The translations under genes were made by a program, and so were the position numbers. From positions 434,001 through 498,000 of the forward strand of contig NZ_JAHXNL010000001.1 in assembly GCF_023148685.1 (NCBI RefSeq): a DNA stretch of 64,000 nt, read 5' to 3'. The stretch comes from Georgenia sp. EYE_87. Its GTDB lineage: Bacteria; Actinomycetota; Actinomycetes; Actinomycetales; Actinomycetaceae. Under the pieces are notes generated by a model. The model searched no databases and had not been told where the DNA came from. It saw only the letters and a list, made by a program, of their open reading frames with translations. Positions 1-8,377 of the stretch are shown here, one piece after another (the stretch's first letter is position 1; the number at the start of each line of letters is the position of its first letter).

Positions 1-393
1 CTCGCGCTGTCACTGTGGGGGCCGGTGGCCGCCGTGGTCGGCGGCGTGGTCGCCGCGGCGGGGCTCTCGGCCCTCCTCGTGCTCACGGCCCCGGTGGTCG
101 AGGTGGTCGCCGGCGGCGACCCCGCCGACGGCGGGGCGCCGGGGGCGCTGCGGCTGCGGGCGGGGCGGGCGGTGATCCCCGTGGAGGCGCTGGGCGCCGG
201 CGAGGCGCTCGACGCGGACGAGCTGCGCGAGGCCATGGGCCCGGGCGCGAACGCGCGGGCCTGGGTCTGCCACCGTTCGTGGGTCCGATCCGCGGTCCGG
301 CTGCCGGTGGCGGACGAGCGGGACACCACGCCCTACTGGCTGGTGTGCACACGCCGGCCCAGGCAGCTGCTCGCTGCGCTGGACCGGCGCTGA
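1..393 (+). CDS. DUF3093 family membrane protein, 5' end cut by window edge
   Basis: The frame is open from base 1, so the true start lies outside the window and about 130 C-terminal residues are visible. The visible part begins with a hydrophobic segment (residues 1-30, Ala/Val/Leu rich) that reads as a membrane anchor. A compact soluble domain follows, with the family-typical end TPYWLVCTRRP. Function is unknown. It converges on the DUF4193 gene 13 bp away. The same pairing occurs in M. tuberculosis as Rv2698/Rv2699c (recalled), where dut lies on the far side; dut may therefore lie just left of this window. Confidence 0.82.
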   Translation, partial: LALSLWGPVAAVVGGVVAAAGLSALLVLTAPVVEVVAGGDPADGGAPGALRLRAGRAVIPVEALGAGEALDADELREAMGPGANARAWVCHRSWVRSAVRLPVADERDTTPYWLVCTRRPRQLLAALDRR

Positions 394-406
394 TCGGTCG
401 ATCGGG

Positions 407-706
407 TCAGGCGGCGCACTCGGAGCAGACCAGCTGCCCCTTGTCCTCGTAGGCCAGCTGACTGCGGTGGTGCACCAGGAAGCACTTGGCGCAGGTGAAC
501 TCGTCGGCCTGGCGCGGGAGCACACGAACCGAGAGCTCCTCGCCGGACAGGTCCGCGCCGGGGAGCTCGAAGCCCTCCGCGGCCTCGGCCTCGTCCTCGT
601 CCACGGACGGGGAGTTCTTCTCCGCGCGACGAGCCTTCAGCTCCTCGATCGAGTCCTCGGAGAGGTCCTCTTCGTTCTTGCGCGGTGCGTCGTAATCGGT
701 CGCCAT
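407..706 (-). CDS. DUF4193 family zinc-ribbon-like protein
   Basis: This 99-aa protein has an acidic, Glu/Asp-rich first half (residues 12-55) and a C-terminal four-cysteine module, CAKC followed about 20 residues later by CSEC, ending at Ala99. The paired CxxC motifs suggest zinc binding. The family is nearly universal in Actinomycetota and has no assigned biochemical role that I know of. The start is ATG, and the next gene on this strand ends 255 bp upstream. No clear Shine-Dalgarno sequence or -10 hexamer at leaderless spacing was seen. Confidence 0.9.
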   Translation of the reverse strand: MATDYDAPRKNEEDLSEDSIEELKARRAEKNSPSVDEDEAEAAEGFELPGADLSGEELSVRVLPRQADEFTCAKCFLVHHRSQLAYEDKGQLVCSECAA

Positions 707-904
707 CTCGGCGTCACGCTCCGGTTCTTCGTTTCGTGGGTGGGTCGTGGGCCGATGCGGCCACGTACACCCGGGTAACGCCCAGTTGGCACGTTTGTTC
801 CCGGGGTCACCGGATTGTGCACCACGAGGGGCGTTCCCGCACAGGGGATCCGGCGGTTCCGGGGGTCCCGGTGACAGACTTCACAGGCACCGGCCCCCTC
901 CACC

Positions 905-939
905 GGCGCCCGGCGCCCGGCGCCCGGCGCGGCAGCGCC
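905..939. repeat. 7-bp GGCGCCC tandem repeat plus small hairpin
   Basis: GGCGCCC occurs three times in a row (905, 912, 919), followed by a degenerate fourth unit (926-932). GGCGC at 926-930 pairs with GCGCC at 935-939 across a 4-nt loop. It lies in the 255-bp gap between the IMPase gene end and the DUF4193 start, just downstream of IMPase on the minus strand, and may act as its terminator. The rest of the gap (707-904) must hold the DUF4193 promoter, but no convincing -10/-35 pair was recognised. Confidence 0.45.
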
Positions 940-961
940 GGTCGCGGCAGGGCCTGCGCCC

Positions 962-1780
962 TCAGGCGCCCGCCCGGCGGAGCGCGGCGGCGAGCTCGTC
1001 CACGAGCGCCCCCGGGCCGGCCACCGTCATGGCCCCCGAGGCCGGACCGCCGTCGAGTCCCTGGACGACGCCGCCCGCCTCGGCCACCACGAGCGCACCC
1101 GCCGCCATGTCCCACGGGTTCAGGCCGCTCTCGTAGTAGGCGTCCAGGCGCCCGTCGGCCACGAGGCACAGGTCGATCGCCGCCGAGCCGATCCGCCGGA
1201 TGTCCCGCACGTCGGGCAGCAGCCGCGCCACGACCGCGGCCTCGCGGGTGCGTTCCTCGACGGTGTAGCCGAAGCCGGTCCCCACGAGCGCCTCCGCGAG
1301 GGGCGGCGCCGGTCGCGGGCCGAGCCGTTCGCCGTCGCGCCAGGCGCCGATCCCCCGCCCGGCGGTCCAGGTGGTCCCGCCGGCGACCGCGTGGACGCAG
1401 CCGGCCTCGAGCGTCCACGTGAGCGGGTCGGCGCCGCCGGAGACCACCGCCACGGAGACCGCGTAGGCAGGGATGCCGTAGAGGAAGTTCACGGTCCCGT
1501 CGACGGGGTCCACCACCCACGTCAGCCCGGACGTCCCCGCGACGACGCCCTCCTCCTCCCCCAGCACCCCGTCGTCGGGACGGGCCGCGGCGATCCGCTC
1601 CCGCAGCAGAGCCTCGACCTCCTCGTCGACGGCGGTGACGACGTCGACGGCCGAGGACTTCGTGCGGGCGACGCCGCCGTGGTCACCGGTGCGGGCCCGC
1701 ACGTGGTCGCCGGCCGCGCGGGCGAGCTCCTCGCTCAGGGCCATGAGGGCCGCGGGTCCGGTGCTCGTGGGATCGGTCAC
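962..1780 (-). CDS. Inositol monophosphatase family protein
   Basis: This 272-aa Mg-dependent, Li-sensitive-type phosphatase fold has the family metal and catalytic motifs in order: GEEEG (about residue 75), DPVDGTVNF (about residue 95) and a C-terminal WDMAAG. Likely substrates are inositol-1-phosphate, fructose-1,6-bisphosphate or histidinol phosphate; motifs do not separate these. The GTG start is supported by a clean AGGAGG eight bases upstream. The gene is divergent from sepH. In mycobacteria suhB sits near the principal sigma gene and DUF4193, which matches the arrangement here. Confidence 0.88.
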   Translation of the reverse strand: MTDPTSTGPAALMALSEELARAAGDHVRARTGDHGGVARTKSSAVDVVTAVDEEVEALLRERIAAARPDDGVLGEEEGVVAGTSGLTWVVDPVDGTVNFLYGIPAYAVSVAVVSGGADPLTWTLEAGCVHAVAGGTTWTAGRGIGAWRDGERLGPRPAPPLAEALVGTGFGYTVEERTREAAVVARLLPDVRDIRRIGSAAIDLCLVADGRLDAYYESGLNPWDMAAGALVVAEAGGVVQGLDGGPASGAMTVAGPGALVDELAAALRRAGA

Positions 1781-1930
1781 GTCTGCGCCCTCCTGGGGCC
1801 TGATGGTGTCGCACGGGCGTCCCGGCCGGGCCGCCGCGAGCCATTGTCACGAACGGAACACACCGCCACCAATCCGGGGCAGCGGCGCCCGCAGGTGGCA
1901 CCCTCGGGGGAAGAACCTCGAGGAGGACCC

Positions 1931-3103
1931 ATGGTTGAGCTCGAACTGCTCGGGCTGCACGGTGACGGTGAGCACCTCACCCTCACCGACGAGGACGGAC
2001 GTCGGTACCAGGTACCCATCGACGACGCCCTGCGTGCCGCCGTGCGCCGGGACCGCCCCAAGCTGCGCGACCTGCCCGCGGACCCCGGCGAACCGCTGCG
2101 GCCCAAGGACATCCAGGCCCTGATCCGGGCCGGCGCGTCCGTCGCCGAGGTGGCGGAGCGCTCCGGGCTGGACGAGGAACGGGTGCGCCGCTACGAGGGG
2201 CCCGTCGTCGCCGAGCGGACCTGGGTGGTCCAGCAGGCGCAGAACCAGCGGGTGGGTCATGAGTCCGACGCCCCGCGGCTCGGCGACCTCGTGCTGGACC
2301 GCCTGGCCGCCCGCGGCGTGGACACCCGCACCCTCGAGTGGGACGCGGTGCGCCGCCCCGGCCAGGCCTGGGAGGTGCTCGCCGTCTTCGTCGCGGGCGA
2401 GCGCGAGCGCGAGGCCCGGTGGGAGGTCGACCTGGCCGCCCGCACGCTGCACGCGGTTGACGACGAGGCCCGCTGGCTCTCCGAGACGGAGATCGGCACC
2501 TCCGCGCACCCGCGCCGGCACCTGAACCCGGTCGGGGCGCGCGGCCGCGTCTTCGACGTCGAGGCTGACGGCCCGCCGCGCCACAGCCCGGTCTCGGCGG
2601 CCTCGCCCGACGTCGCCACCTCCGCCACCTCCGCCCCCTCGGCCGCCACCCCCGCAGCGGGCGCCGGGACAGAGTCACTGCTCGCCGAGCTGGCCGCCCA
2701 CCGCGGCACCCGCGTCGAGCTGCAGCCCGAGCTCGAGGGCGGCGTGGACGGGACGGACGAGAGCGTCTGGGGCGGCGGCGCGCATCCCGCGGCGTCGCGA
2801 CCCGAGGAGGCGACCGACGCGCACGTCCTGGCCCTGCCGCGCCGCGAGCGTGACGTCCAGCCCGAGGAAGGCCCCGGGACCACGCCCGCACTGCCGGCCC
2901 CCGCCGAGGAGCCGGGCCCGACGGCGCAGCGCGCCCAGGACGGCCCCGCGAGCGGCGCCCGCGCCGGCCAGCCCGAGAACCGCCCGGCCGATGCGGGCGC
3001 GAAGGGGTCACGCCCGGCGGAGCGGCGCAGGTCGCGCCGCTCGTCGAACCGGCGCAGCGTCCCGAGCTGGGACGAGATCGTCTTCGGCGCGCGTCCGGAG
3101 TAG
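1931..3103 (+). CDS. sepH: Septation protein SepH (DUF3071)
   Basis: This 390-aa protein is a positive regulator of FtsZ assembly in Actinomycetota. The N-terminal 170 residues hold the conserved DUF3071 region with a helix-turn-helix-like segment (RAGASVAEVAERSGLDEERV, about residues 63-82). A long low-complexity Ala/Pro/Glu-rich linker follows. The C-terminal family signature SWDEIVFG is present eight codons before the end of the coding sequence. The start was set at 1931 because AGGAGG lies 5 bases upstream and the conserved MVELELLGLHGDGEHL begins there; the frame is also open further upstream, but that stretch is antisense to the IMPase gene. It converges on the thymidine kinase gene with 13 bp between stops. 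Confidence 0.93.
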   Translation: MVELELLGLHGDGEHLTLTDEDGRRYQVPIDDALRAAVRRDRPKLRDLPADPGEPLRPKDIQALIRAGASVAEVAERSGLDEERVRRYEGPVVAERTWVVQQAQNQRVGHESDAPRLGDLVLDRLAARGVDTRTLEWDAVRRPGQAWEVLAVFVAGEREREARWEVDLAARTLHAVDDEARWLSETEIGTSAHPRRHLNPVGARGRVFDVEADGPPRHSPVSAASPDVATSATSAPSAATPAAGAGTESLLAELAAHRGTRVELQPELEGGVDGTDESVWGGGAHPAASRPEEATDAHVLALPRRERDVQPEEGPGTTPALPAPAEEPGPTAQRAQDGPASGARAGQPENRPADAGAKGSRPAERRRSRRSSNRRSVPSWDEIVFGARPE

Positions 3104-3116
3104 ACCCGGCTCCGCC

Positions 3117-3761
3117 CTACTCCCCCAGCGGGAGGGTCTCCGGGCTCAGGCTCGCGGCGTGCACGGAGGCCGCGGTGACCCGGCGGACGTGGTGGCGGCG
3201 GCATAGCACCTCGTAGCCCACGTCCTCGACCCGGTCGGTGTCGCCGACGACGACCTGCTCGCCCTCGGTGACCATGATCCCGTTGACGGTGCGCGCGTTG
3301 TGGGTGGCCCGGGCGCCGCACCAGCACAGCGCCTCGACCTGGAGACGCTCCACGCGGTCGGCCAGCTCGAGCATGCGCGCCGACCCGGGGAAGAGGTGGG
3401 TGCGGAAGTCGGTGGTGATGCCGAAGCCGAACACGTCCACCTCCATCTCGTCGACGAGCCGGGCGAGCTGCTCCACCTGCCGGGGCGAGTAGAACTGCAC
3501 CTCGTCGCAGATGAGGTAGTCGACCCGCCCGCCGTGGACGCGCCTGCGGACCACCTCGTCCCAGAAGTCGGTGGCGTCGGTGACCTCCTCGGCCGGGACC
3601 GCGAGGCCCAGGCGGGAGGACAGGACCGCGGCGCCGGCGCGGTCGTTGCGGGAGAAGATCAGTCCCTCGCGGCCGCGGGCGGCGTGGTTGTGGTCCATCT
3701 GCAGGGCCAGCGTGGACTTGCCGGAGTCCATCGTGCCGGAGAAGAAGACGAGCTGGGCCAC
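3117..3761 (-). CDS. tdk: Thymidine kinase (type II)
   Basis: This 214-aa enzyme phosphorylates thymidine to dTMP in the salvage pathway. The P-loop GTMDSGKSTL is at residues 9-18, the catalytic/Mg motif CDEVQFYSP near residue 90, and the zinc-lobe cysteines in CWCGARATHNARTVNG (about residues 145-160) with LCRRHH near the C terminus. The start is GTG at 3761, overlapping the stop of the upstream phosphodiesterase gene by one base (TAGTG), so translation is probably coupled. Length is normal for type II TK. Confidence 0.93.
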   Translation of the reverse strand: MAQLVFFSGTMDSGKSTLALQMDHNHAARGREGLIFSRNDRAGAAVLSSRLGLAVPAEEVTDATDFWDEVVRRRVHGGRVDYLICDEVQFYSPRQVEQLARLVDEMEVDVFGFGITTDFRTHLFPGSARMLELADRVERLQVEALCWCGARATHNARTVNGIMVTEGEQVVVGDTDRVEDVGYEVLCRRHHVRRVTAASVHAASLSPETLPLGE

Positions 3762-4915
3762 TAGACCACCGTCCTGACGAGCGGGACCGCCATCTCTGCC
3801 TCGGTCAGGGCGCCGTGCACCCCGATGAGCCCGATCGAGCCGGGCGGCTGGGTGCGCGAGTCGACCACGACGTCGCGGCCCCGCATGACGGCGACGACGT
3901 CCCCGACGGCGTCGAGGCGCTCGGGCGAGACGGGGCCGAGCAGGCCCGTGGCCACGAGCTCGTCGCGCTCGGCCACCCAGGCGCTCTCGCCCAGCACCTC
4001 CCGCCAGCGCGTGGCCACCTCGGGCGCGGTGCCGGGAGCCGTGTAGACGTGGTTCATCCGTGGCTCGCCCGCGACGAGCTCGACGTCCTGCGCGAGGGCC
4101 GGCGTCGTCGCGATGTCCGTGCGCGCGGCGACGTCCACCATCCCGTGGTCCGCGGTGACGACGAGGAGCGTGCCCGCGGGCAGCGACCGGGCCAGGCGGC
4201 GCAGCTCGCCGTCGAGGGCGGTGACCTCCTCGCCCCACTGCCACGAGCCCCACCCGTGCACGTGGCCGACGTGGTCGACGTCGCCCCAGTACAGGTAGAC
4301 CGCCGCCACGTCGGGGCGCCGCAGCTGGGCCACGGTGACGTCGACCCGGTCGGCGAGGGACTCCGCGGTCGCGTGGCGCATGCCGCGCAGGGCGCACTCG
4401 GTCAGCCCGGAGCCGACGAACCGTGCCGGGCCGACGCTGACCACCCCGGGCAGCTCCTCCCCGGCGGCCCGCCGACGGTCGAGCTGCTCGACGAGGGTGT
4501 CGTGGCGCTGCCACTCGCGCGGGCGCACCGACGTGTCGTCCCACCGGATGAGGTTCAGCACGCCGCCGTCTGCGGGGTCGCGCACGGAGTAGCCCAGCAT
4601 CCCGGTGGTGCCCGGCAGCTCCCCGGTGCCCACCGCGGTGACCGCGGACGCCGTGGTCGAGGGGAACGTGCTGCGCAGGGTCAGGGCGTCGGCGAGGTGC
4701 GAGCGCAGGAACGGGGCGTGCCCGCCGCGCTCGGTCAGCATCTTCATGCCGAGGCCGTCGACGAGCACCACGCAGGTCTTCGGCGCGCTCGGCAGGCCGA
4801 GGTCGGCGCGGTCCTCGGCGCTGGTGCGGCCCGCGGAGGCGGTGGCCAGCCCGACGGCGTCGAGGGCGCCCGAGAGCACGGCGCGCACCTGGGGCGCGTG
4901 GTTCTCCCCCGTCAC
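3761..4915 (-). CDS. Alkaline-phosphatase-superfamily nucleotide pyrophosphatase/phosphodiesterase
   Basis: This 384-aa member of the type I phosphodiesterase family is likely a two-metal hydrolase of phosphodiester or pyrophosphate bonds. Visible motifs are VVLVDGLG (first metal Asp, about residue 32), FPSTTASA (nucleophile Thr), YWGDVDHVGH (metal Asp/His, about residue 210) and VTADHGM (about residue 255). There is no signal peptide, so it is probably cytoplasmic. The GTG start overlaps the upstream DUF5998 stop by 4 bases (GTGA), and its own stop overlaps the tdk start. The operon DUF5998-phosphodiesterase-tdk suggests a link to nucleotide turnover, but the substrate is not evident. Confidence 0.87.
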   Translation of the reverse strand: MTGENHAPQVRAVLSGALDAVGLATASAGRTSAEDRADLGLPSAPKTCVVLVDGLGMKMLTERGGHAPFLRSHLADALTLRSTFPSTTASAVTAVGTGELPGTTGMLGYSVRDPADGGVLNLIRWDDTSVRPREWQRHDTLVEQLDRRRAAGEELPGVVSVGPARFVGSGLTECALRGMRHATAESLADRVDVTVAQLRRPDVAAVYLYWGDVDHVGHVHGWGSWQWGEEVTALDGELRRLARSLPAGTLLVVTADHGMVDVAARTDIATTPALAQDVELVAGEPRMNHVYTAPGTAPEVATRWREVLGESAWVAERDELVATGLLGPVSPERLDAVGDVVAVMRGRDVVVDSRTQPPGSIGLIGVHGALTEAEMAVPLVRTVV

Positions 4916-5487
4916 GCCCGCGGGCCCCCGGCGGTGGCGGCCGAGAGGGCGCGGGCGAAGGCCAGCGCGCCCTTGAGCGCGTCGGAGCCCTCGGCGTGGG
5001 CGCTCACCCGCACCTCCACGCCCTCGGGGGTGATGCTGCCGGTGTACCCGTGGTCCGCCTCGCAGTCGGGGTCGCCGCAGCTGGCCGGGGCGAGGTCGAG
5101 GGTCTGCGCGGTGCCCCAGCTCACGGCCACGGTGAGCTCCTGGAACTGCATGCCGCGGGAGCGGGCGGGCTCGCTCACGCCGTGGGTCAGCGAGACCGAC
5201 CGGACCTCGCGCAGCGCGACGGAGTCCGTGGTCGCCAGCGCCGACGGCCGGCCGTCGGGGCCGGGCGCGTCGTCGACGTGGGCGACGACCAGCCTGGTGG
5301 GCGTGAGGACGAGGGCGGTGAGGTGCCGGAAGACCTCGGTCTCGTCGAACGTGGTCTCCGGGTGGACGAGGAAGGACGTCACGGGCTCGTCCGCCAGCGC
5401 GAGGTCGATCGCGCCCGCGACGACGTCCGGGTAGTAGCCGGCGTGGTCCAGGTCAGCACGCAGCTGCTTGGCGAGGTTGGTCAGCAC
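4912..5487 (-). CDS. DUF5998 family protein
   Basis: This 191-aa soluble protein has no membrane segment. It contains an [16 protein letters not shown] stretch (about residues 135-150), a possible small Cys/His metal site, and a conserved central [10 protein letters not shown]. Function is unknown; the family is confined to Actinomycetota and typically sits at the head of this gene group. Only 4 bp separate it from the Pat-like gene upstream on the same strand, so it is probably co-transcribed from the leaderless promoter at about 8318. Confidence 0.8.
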   Translation of the reverse strand: MLTNLAKQLRADLDHAGYYPDVVAGAIDLALADEPVTSFLVHPETTFDETEVFRHLTALVLTPTRLVVAHVDDAPGPDGRPSALATTDSVALREVRSVSLTHGVSEPARSRGMQFQELTVAVSWGTAQTLDLAPASCGDPDCEADHGYTGSITPEGVEVRVSAHAEGSDALKGALAFARALSAATAGGPRA

Positions 5488-5491
5488 CGGC

Positions 5492-8311
5492 TCATTCTCC
5501 CACCCCGGCGCGCTCCTCGCCCTCCTCCGGCGGGATCGGCAGCGCGCGCCGCCCCGCGTCCTGGCGCACGGGGTGGGCGACCTCCACCGAGAACGACGTG
5601 ATCCGGGCGCCCCGCTCCCCCACGATCACCGGGTTGAGGGTCACGTCCACGACCTCCGTGAGGTCGTCGGTGAGCATCGAGACCCGCGCGATCACGTCCT
5701 CCAGGGCTGCCAGGTCGACGACCGGCAGCCCCCGGTGCCCCAGCAGGCGCGGGGCCGCCCGGACCGAGCGCACCATGTCCGAGACGTCGGTCGCGGTCAG
5801 CGGCGTGATCCGGTGGGAGACGTCCCCGAGCAGCTCGGTGGCGTCGCCGCCCAGGCCGAAGGAGACGACCGGGCCGTACAGGTCGTCCTCGGCGCCGCGC
5901 ACCACGCACGCCACGCCGGGCGGCGCCATGGCCTGGACCTCGAAGGAGGAGGAGCGACCGAGCACCTCCCGCGTCCGCTCGGCCATCAGGACCATGGCCT
6001 CGCGCAGCGCGTCGGCGTCCGTCAGGTCCAGGCGCACCCCGCCCAGGTCGGTGCGGTGGCGCAGCACCTCGTCGGTGGTCTTCAGGGCGACCGGCCATCC
6101 GATCCGCTCGGCGGCCTCGACGGCGGCGTCTGGGTCGGTGACGGTGGTCGAGCCCAGCACCTCGATGCCGTAGCACGCGAGCAGCCGCGCCGCGGTGTCC
6201 TGGTCGAGCCGCTCGCGGCGGCCGGGCGGGAGGGACCCGAGGGTCTCGGCCAGCACCTCGCGCGCCGCGACGGGGTCGATGCCGGGCGGGTCCACGAGGG
6301 GGTCGCCGGCGTGCTCGCGCCAGGACGCGTGACGGACCGCGCCGGCCAGTGCGCCGACGGCGTCCTCGACGGTGGTCATCGACGGCACGCACGCACCGTC
6401 GGCGGTCAGCTCCTCCGTCAGGCCGTGCAGGCCGTGGGCGCTGGCCACCCAGGTGCGCGGGTCCTGGGCGGCGGCACGGGCGATCGCGGCGGCGACGCCG
6501 GGGTCGGTGCGGCCCAGGGGCGGGGCGAGCGCGATGACGACGGCGTCCCAGTCGTCGCGCCCGCGCAGGGCGGCCAGGGCCGCCTCGTAGGCGTCCGGGC
6601 CGGCGAGCGGCTCGAGGGTGACGGGACGGCCCGCGACCTCCAGGCCCTGGGCCGCCGCGACGTCGGCCACGAGGGCGGCGAGGGAGGCGGAGGAGGAGAC
6701 GACGGCGGTGCGCGGCCCGGCGGGCAGCGGCTGGGCCAGCAGGAGCCCGGCGACGTCGAGCATCTCCCGCTGGGTGCGGGCGCGGACCACGCCGGCCTGG
6801 CGGAGCATCTCGGTGAGCACGCGCTGGGGCTGGGTCGAGGTGCGCACCGCGTGCCCGGGCGGGGTCGCCTGGCCGGTCTGACCGGAGACGACGGCGACCA
6901 GCGGGGTGGTCGCCGAGAGGCGGCGCGCGATCCGCGAGAACTTGCGCGGGTTGCCGATGGACTCCAGGTAGACGGCGCCGACGGCGGTGGGCTCGTGCAC
7001 GGACCAGAACTGCATGGTGTCGTTGCCGGAGACGTCCACGCGCAGGCCCGAGGAGAGGAAGCTCGACACGGGCAGGCGCCGGCGTGCCGCGGTGGAGCGC
7101 AGCGCGAGCGCCGCCGCCGCCGACTGGCAGAACATCCCGATGCCGCGGCTCGCGGAGGCGACGGCGAGCGGCCCGGGGGTGCCCGGCTCGGGCCCGGTGC
7201 TCTCGGTCCACAGGGAGGCGTTGTAGCGCCCCGCCTCGCCGTTGCCGACCACGCCGTAGCTGGCCGGTCCGACCACCCGCATCCCGGCCTCCCGGGTGCG
7301 GCGCAGCAGCCGCCGCTGCCGGTGCATGCCCTCCGGGCCCTGCTCGCCGAAGCCGTGCGAGAGGACCACCACGGCGCGCACGCCGAGCGCGGCCAGCGCG
7401 GGGACCGCGTCGACGACCTGCTCGGACGGTCCGGCGACGACCGCGAGCTCGACCGGGCCCTCGACGGCGCCGAGGTCCGGGTAGCGGCGCACCCGCCCGC
7501 CGGCGCCGGGGTCCGCCGCGTCGGCGGCGGCCGTCCCGTCTGCCTGGTCCGTCCCGTGGGCGGGGGCCGTCCCTTCGGCGTGGCCCACGCCGTCGAGGCC
7601 GACCAGGTGGACCGGCCCGCGGAAGCCGCCGACCAGCAGGGAGCGGGCCGCCGCGGACGCCAGCACGTCGCCCTCGCCGCCGTCGGGGCCCAGCCGCACG
7701 AGCACGAGCGAGGTCGCGGCCAGGACGGTGCGCATGCTCAGCGCCTCGGCGTGACGCTCCCTCTCGGCCATGACCCGCCAGGACCGCTCGGTCTCCTCGA
7801 TGTCGAACGCGACCGACACGACGCCGTCGTCCATCTGCTGGCGGACCTCGTAGCCGGCGTCGGAGAAGACCCGGATCATCTTGGCGTTGCCGGGCAGGAC
7901 GTCCGCGACGAACGTGTGGACGCCGCGCTCGCGGCCGGCGGCGGCGAGGTGCTCGAGGAGGACGGAGCCCAGGCCGCGGCCCTGCTCGGTGTCGGCGACG
8001 TAGAACGCGACCTCCGCCGTCCCGGGGTCGACCACGTCGAAGCGGCCGACGGCACGGATCTCGTCCCCCTCGGTGAGGACCAGCGCGACCCGCGAGCGGT
8101 GGTCGACGTGGGTGAAGCGGTGCAGGTCCTTGTCGCTGAGCCGCGCCATGGGGGCGAAGAACCGGAAGTAGACCGACTGCGCGGACTGCGCCAGGTGCAT
8201 GCGCTGCAGGGCGTCCGCGTCGTCGGGGCGGATGGGCCGGATGTGCATCGCGGCGCCGTCGCGCAGGACGACGTCCGCCTCCCACTCCGCGGGGTAGGGC
8301 GCATCCTCCAT
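5492..8311 (-). CDS. GNAT acetyltransferase / NDP-forming acyl-CoA synthetase-like fusion (Pat-type protein acetyltransferase)
   Basis: This 939-aa protein has an N-terminal GNAT domain (residues ~15-175, acetyl-CoA loop [15 protein letters not shown]), then a CoA-binding and succinyl-CoA-ligase-like region (~190-650), and a C-terminal ATP-grasp segment (~690-930, [19 protein letters not shown]). Pat enzymes of this kind acetylate lysines, for example in acyl-CoA synthetases. GNAT at the N terminus is the actinobacterial arrangement; Salmonella Pat has it at the C terminus. The ligase phosphate-binding stretch reads VASASRGIG where active synthetases usually have SQSGG, so the ligase half may be only regulatory. 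TAGGCT at 8318-8323 ends six bases before the ATG, implying a leaderless mRNA. Confidence 0.88.
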   Translation of the reverse strand: MEDAPYPAEWEADVVLRDGAAMHIRPIRPDDADALQRMHLAQSAQSVYFRFFAPMARLSDKDLHRFTHVDHRSRVALVLTEGDEIRAVGRFDVVDPGTAEVAFYVADTEQGRGLGSVLLEHLAAAGRERGVHTFVADVLPGNAKMIRVFSDAGYEVRQQMDDGVVSVAFDIEETERSWRVMAERERHAEALSMRTVLAATSLVLVRLGPDGGEGDVLASAAARSLLVGGFRGPVHLVGLDGVGHAEGTAPAHGTDQADGTAAADAADPGAGGRVRRYPDLGAVEGPVELAVVAGPSEQVVDAVPALAALGVRAVVVLSHGFGEQGPEGMHRQRRLLRRTREAGMRVVGPASYGVVGNGEAGRYNASLWTESTGPEPGTPGPLAVASASRGIGMFCQSAAAALALRSTAARRRLPVSSFLSSGLRVDVSGNDTMQFWSVHEPTAVGAVYLESIGNPRKFSRIARRLSATTPLVAVVSGQTGQATPPGHAVRTSTQPQRVLTEMLRQAGVVRARTQREMLDVAGLLLAQPLPAGPRTAVVSSSASLAALVADVAAAQGLEVAGRPVTLEPLAGPDAYEAALAALRGRDDWDAVVIALAPPLGRTDPGVAAAIARAAAQDPRTWVASAHGLHGLTEELTADGACVPSMTTVEDAVGALAGAVRHASWREHAGDPLVDPPGIDPVAAREVLAETLGSLPPGRRERLDQDTAARLLACYGIEVLGSTTVTDPDAAVEAAERIGWPVALKTTDEVLRHRTDLGGVRLDLTDADALREAMVLMAERTREVLGRSSSFEVQAMAPPGVACVVRGAEDDLYGPVVSFGLGGDATELLGDVSHRITPLTATDVSDMVRSVRAAPRLLGHRGLPVVDLAALEDVIARVSMLTDDLTEVVDVTLNPVIVGERGARITSFSVEVAHPVRQDAGRRALPIPPEEGEERAGVGE

Positions 8312-8377
8312 GGCCCGAGCCTAGCCAGCCCGTGGCGCTGCACGGCATCGGCCCGCCGATCGGGGACAATCGACCCC

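Noticed and set aside
5468-8377. Very long plus-strand reading frame running into parC opposite the Pat-like gene
   Set aside because: It is the GC-bias shadow of the minus-strand gene: composition is Arg/Gly/His/Gln-rich without motifs, and true ParC similarity begins only at 8378.
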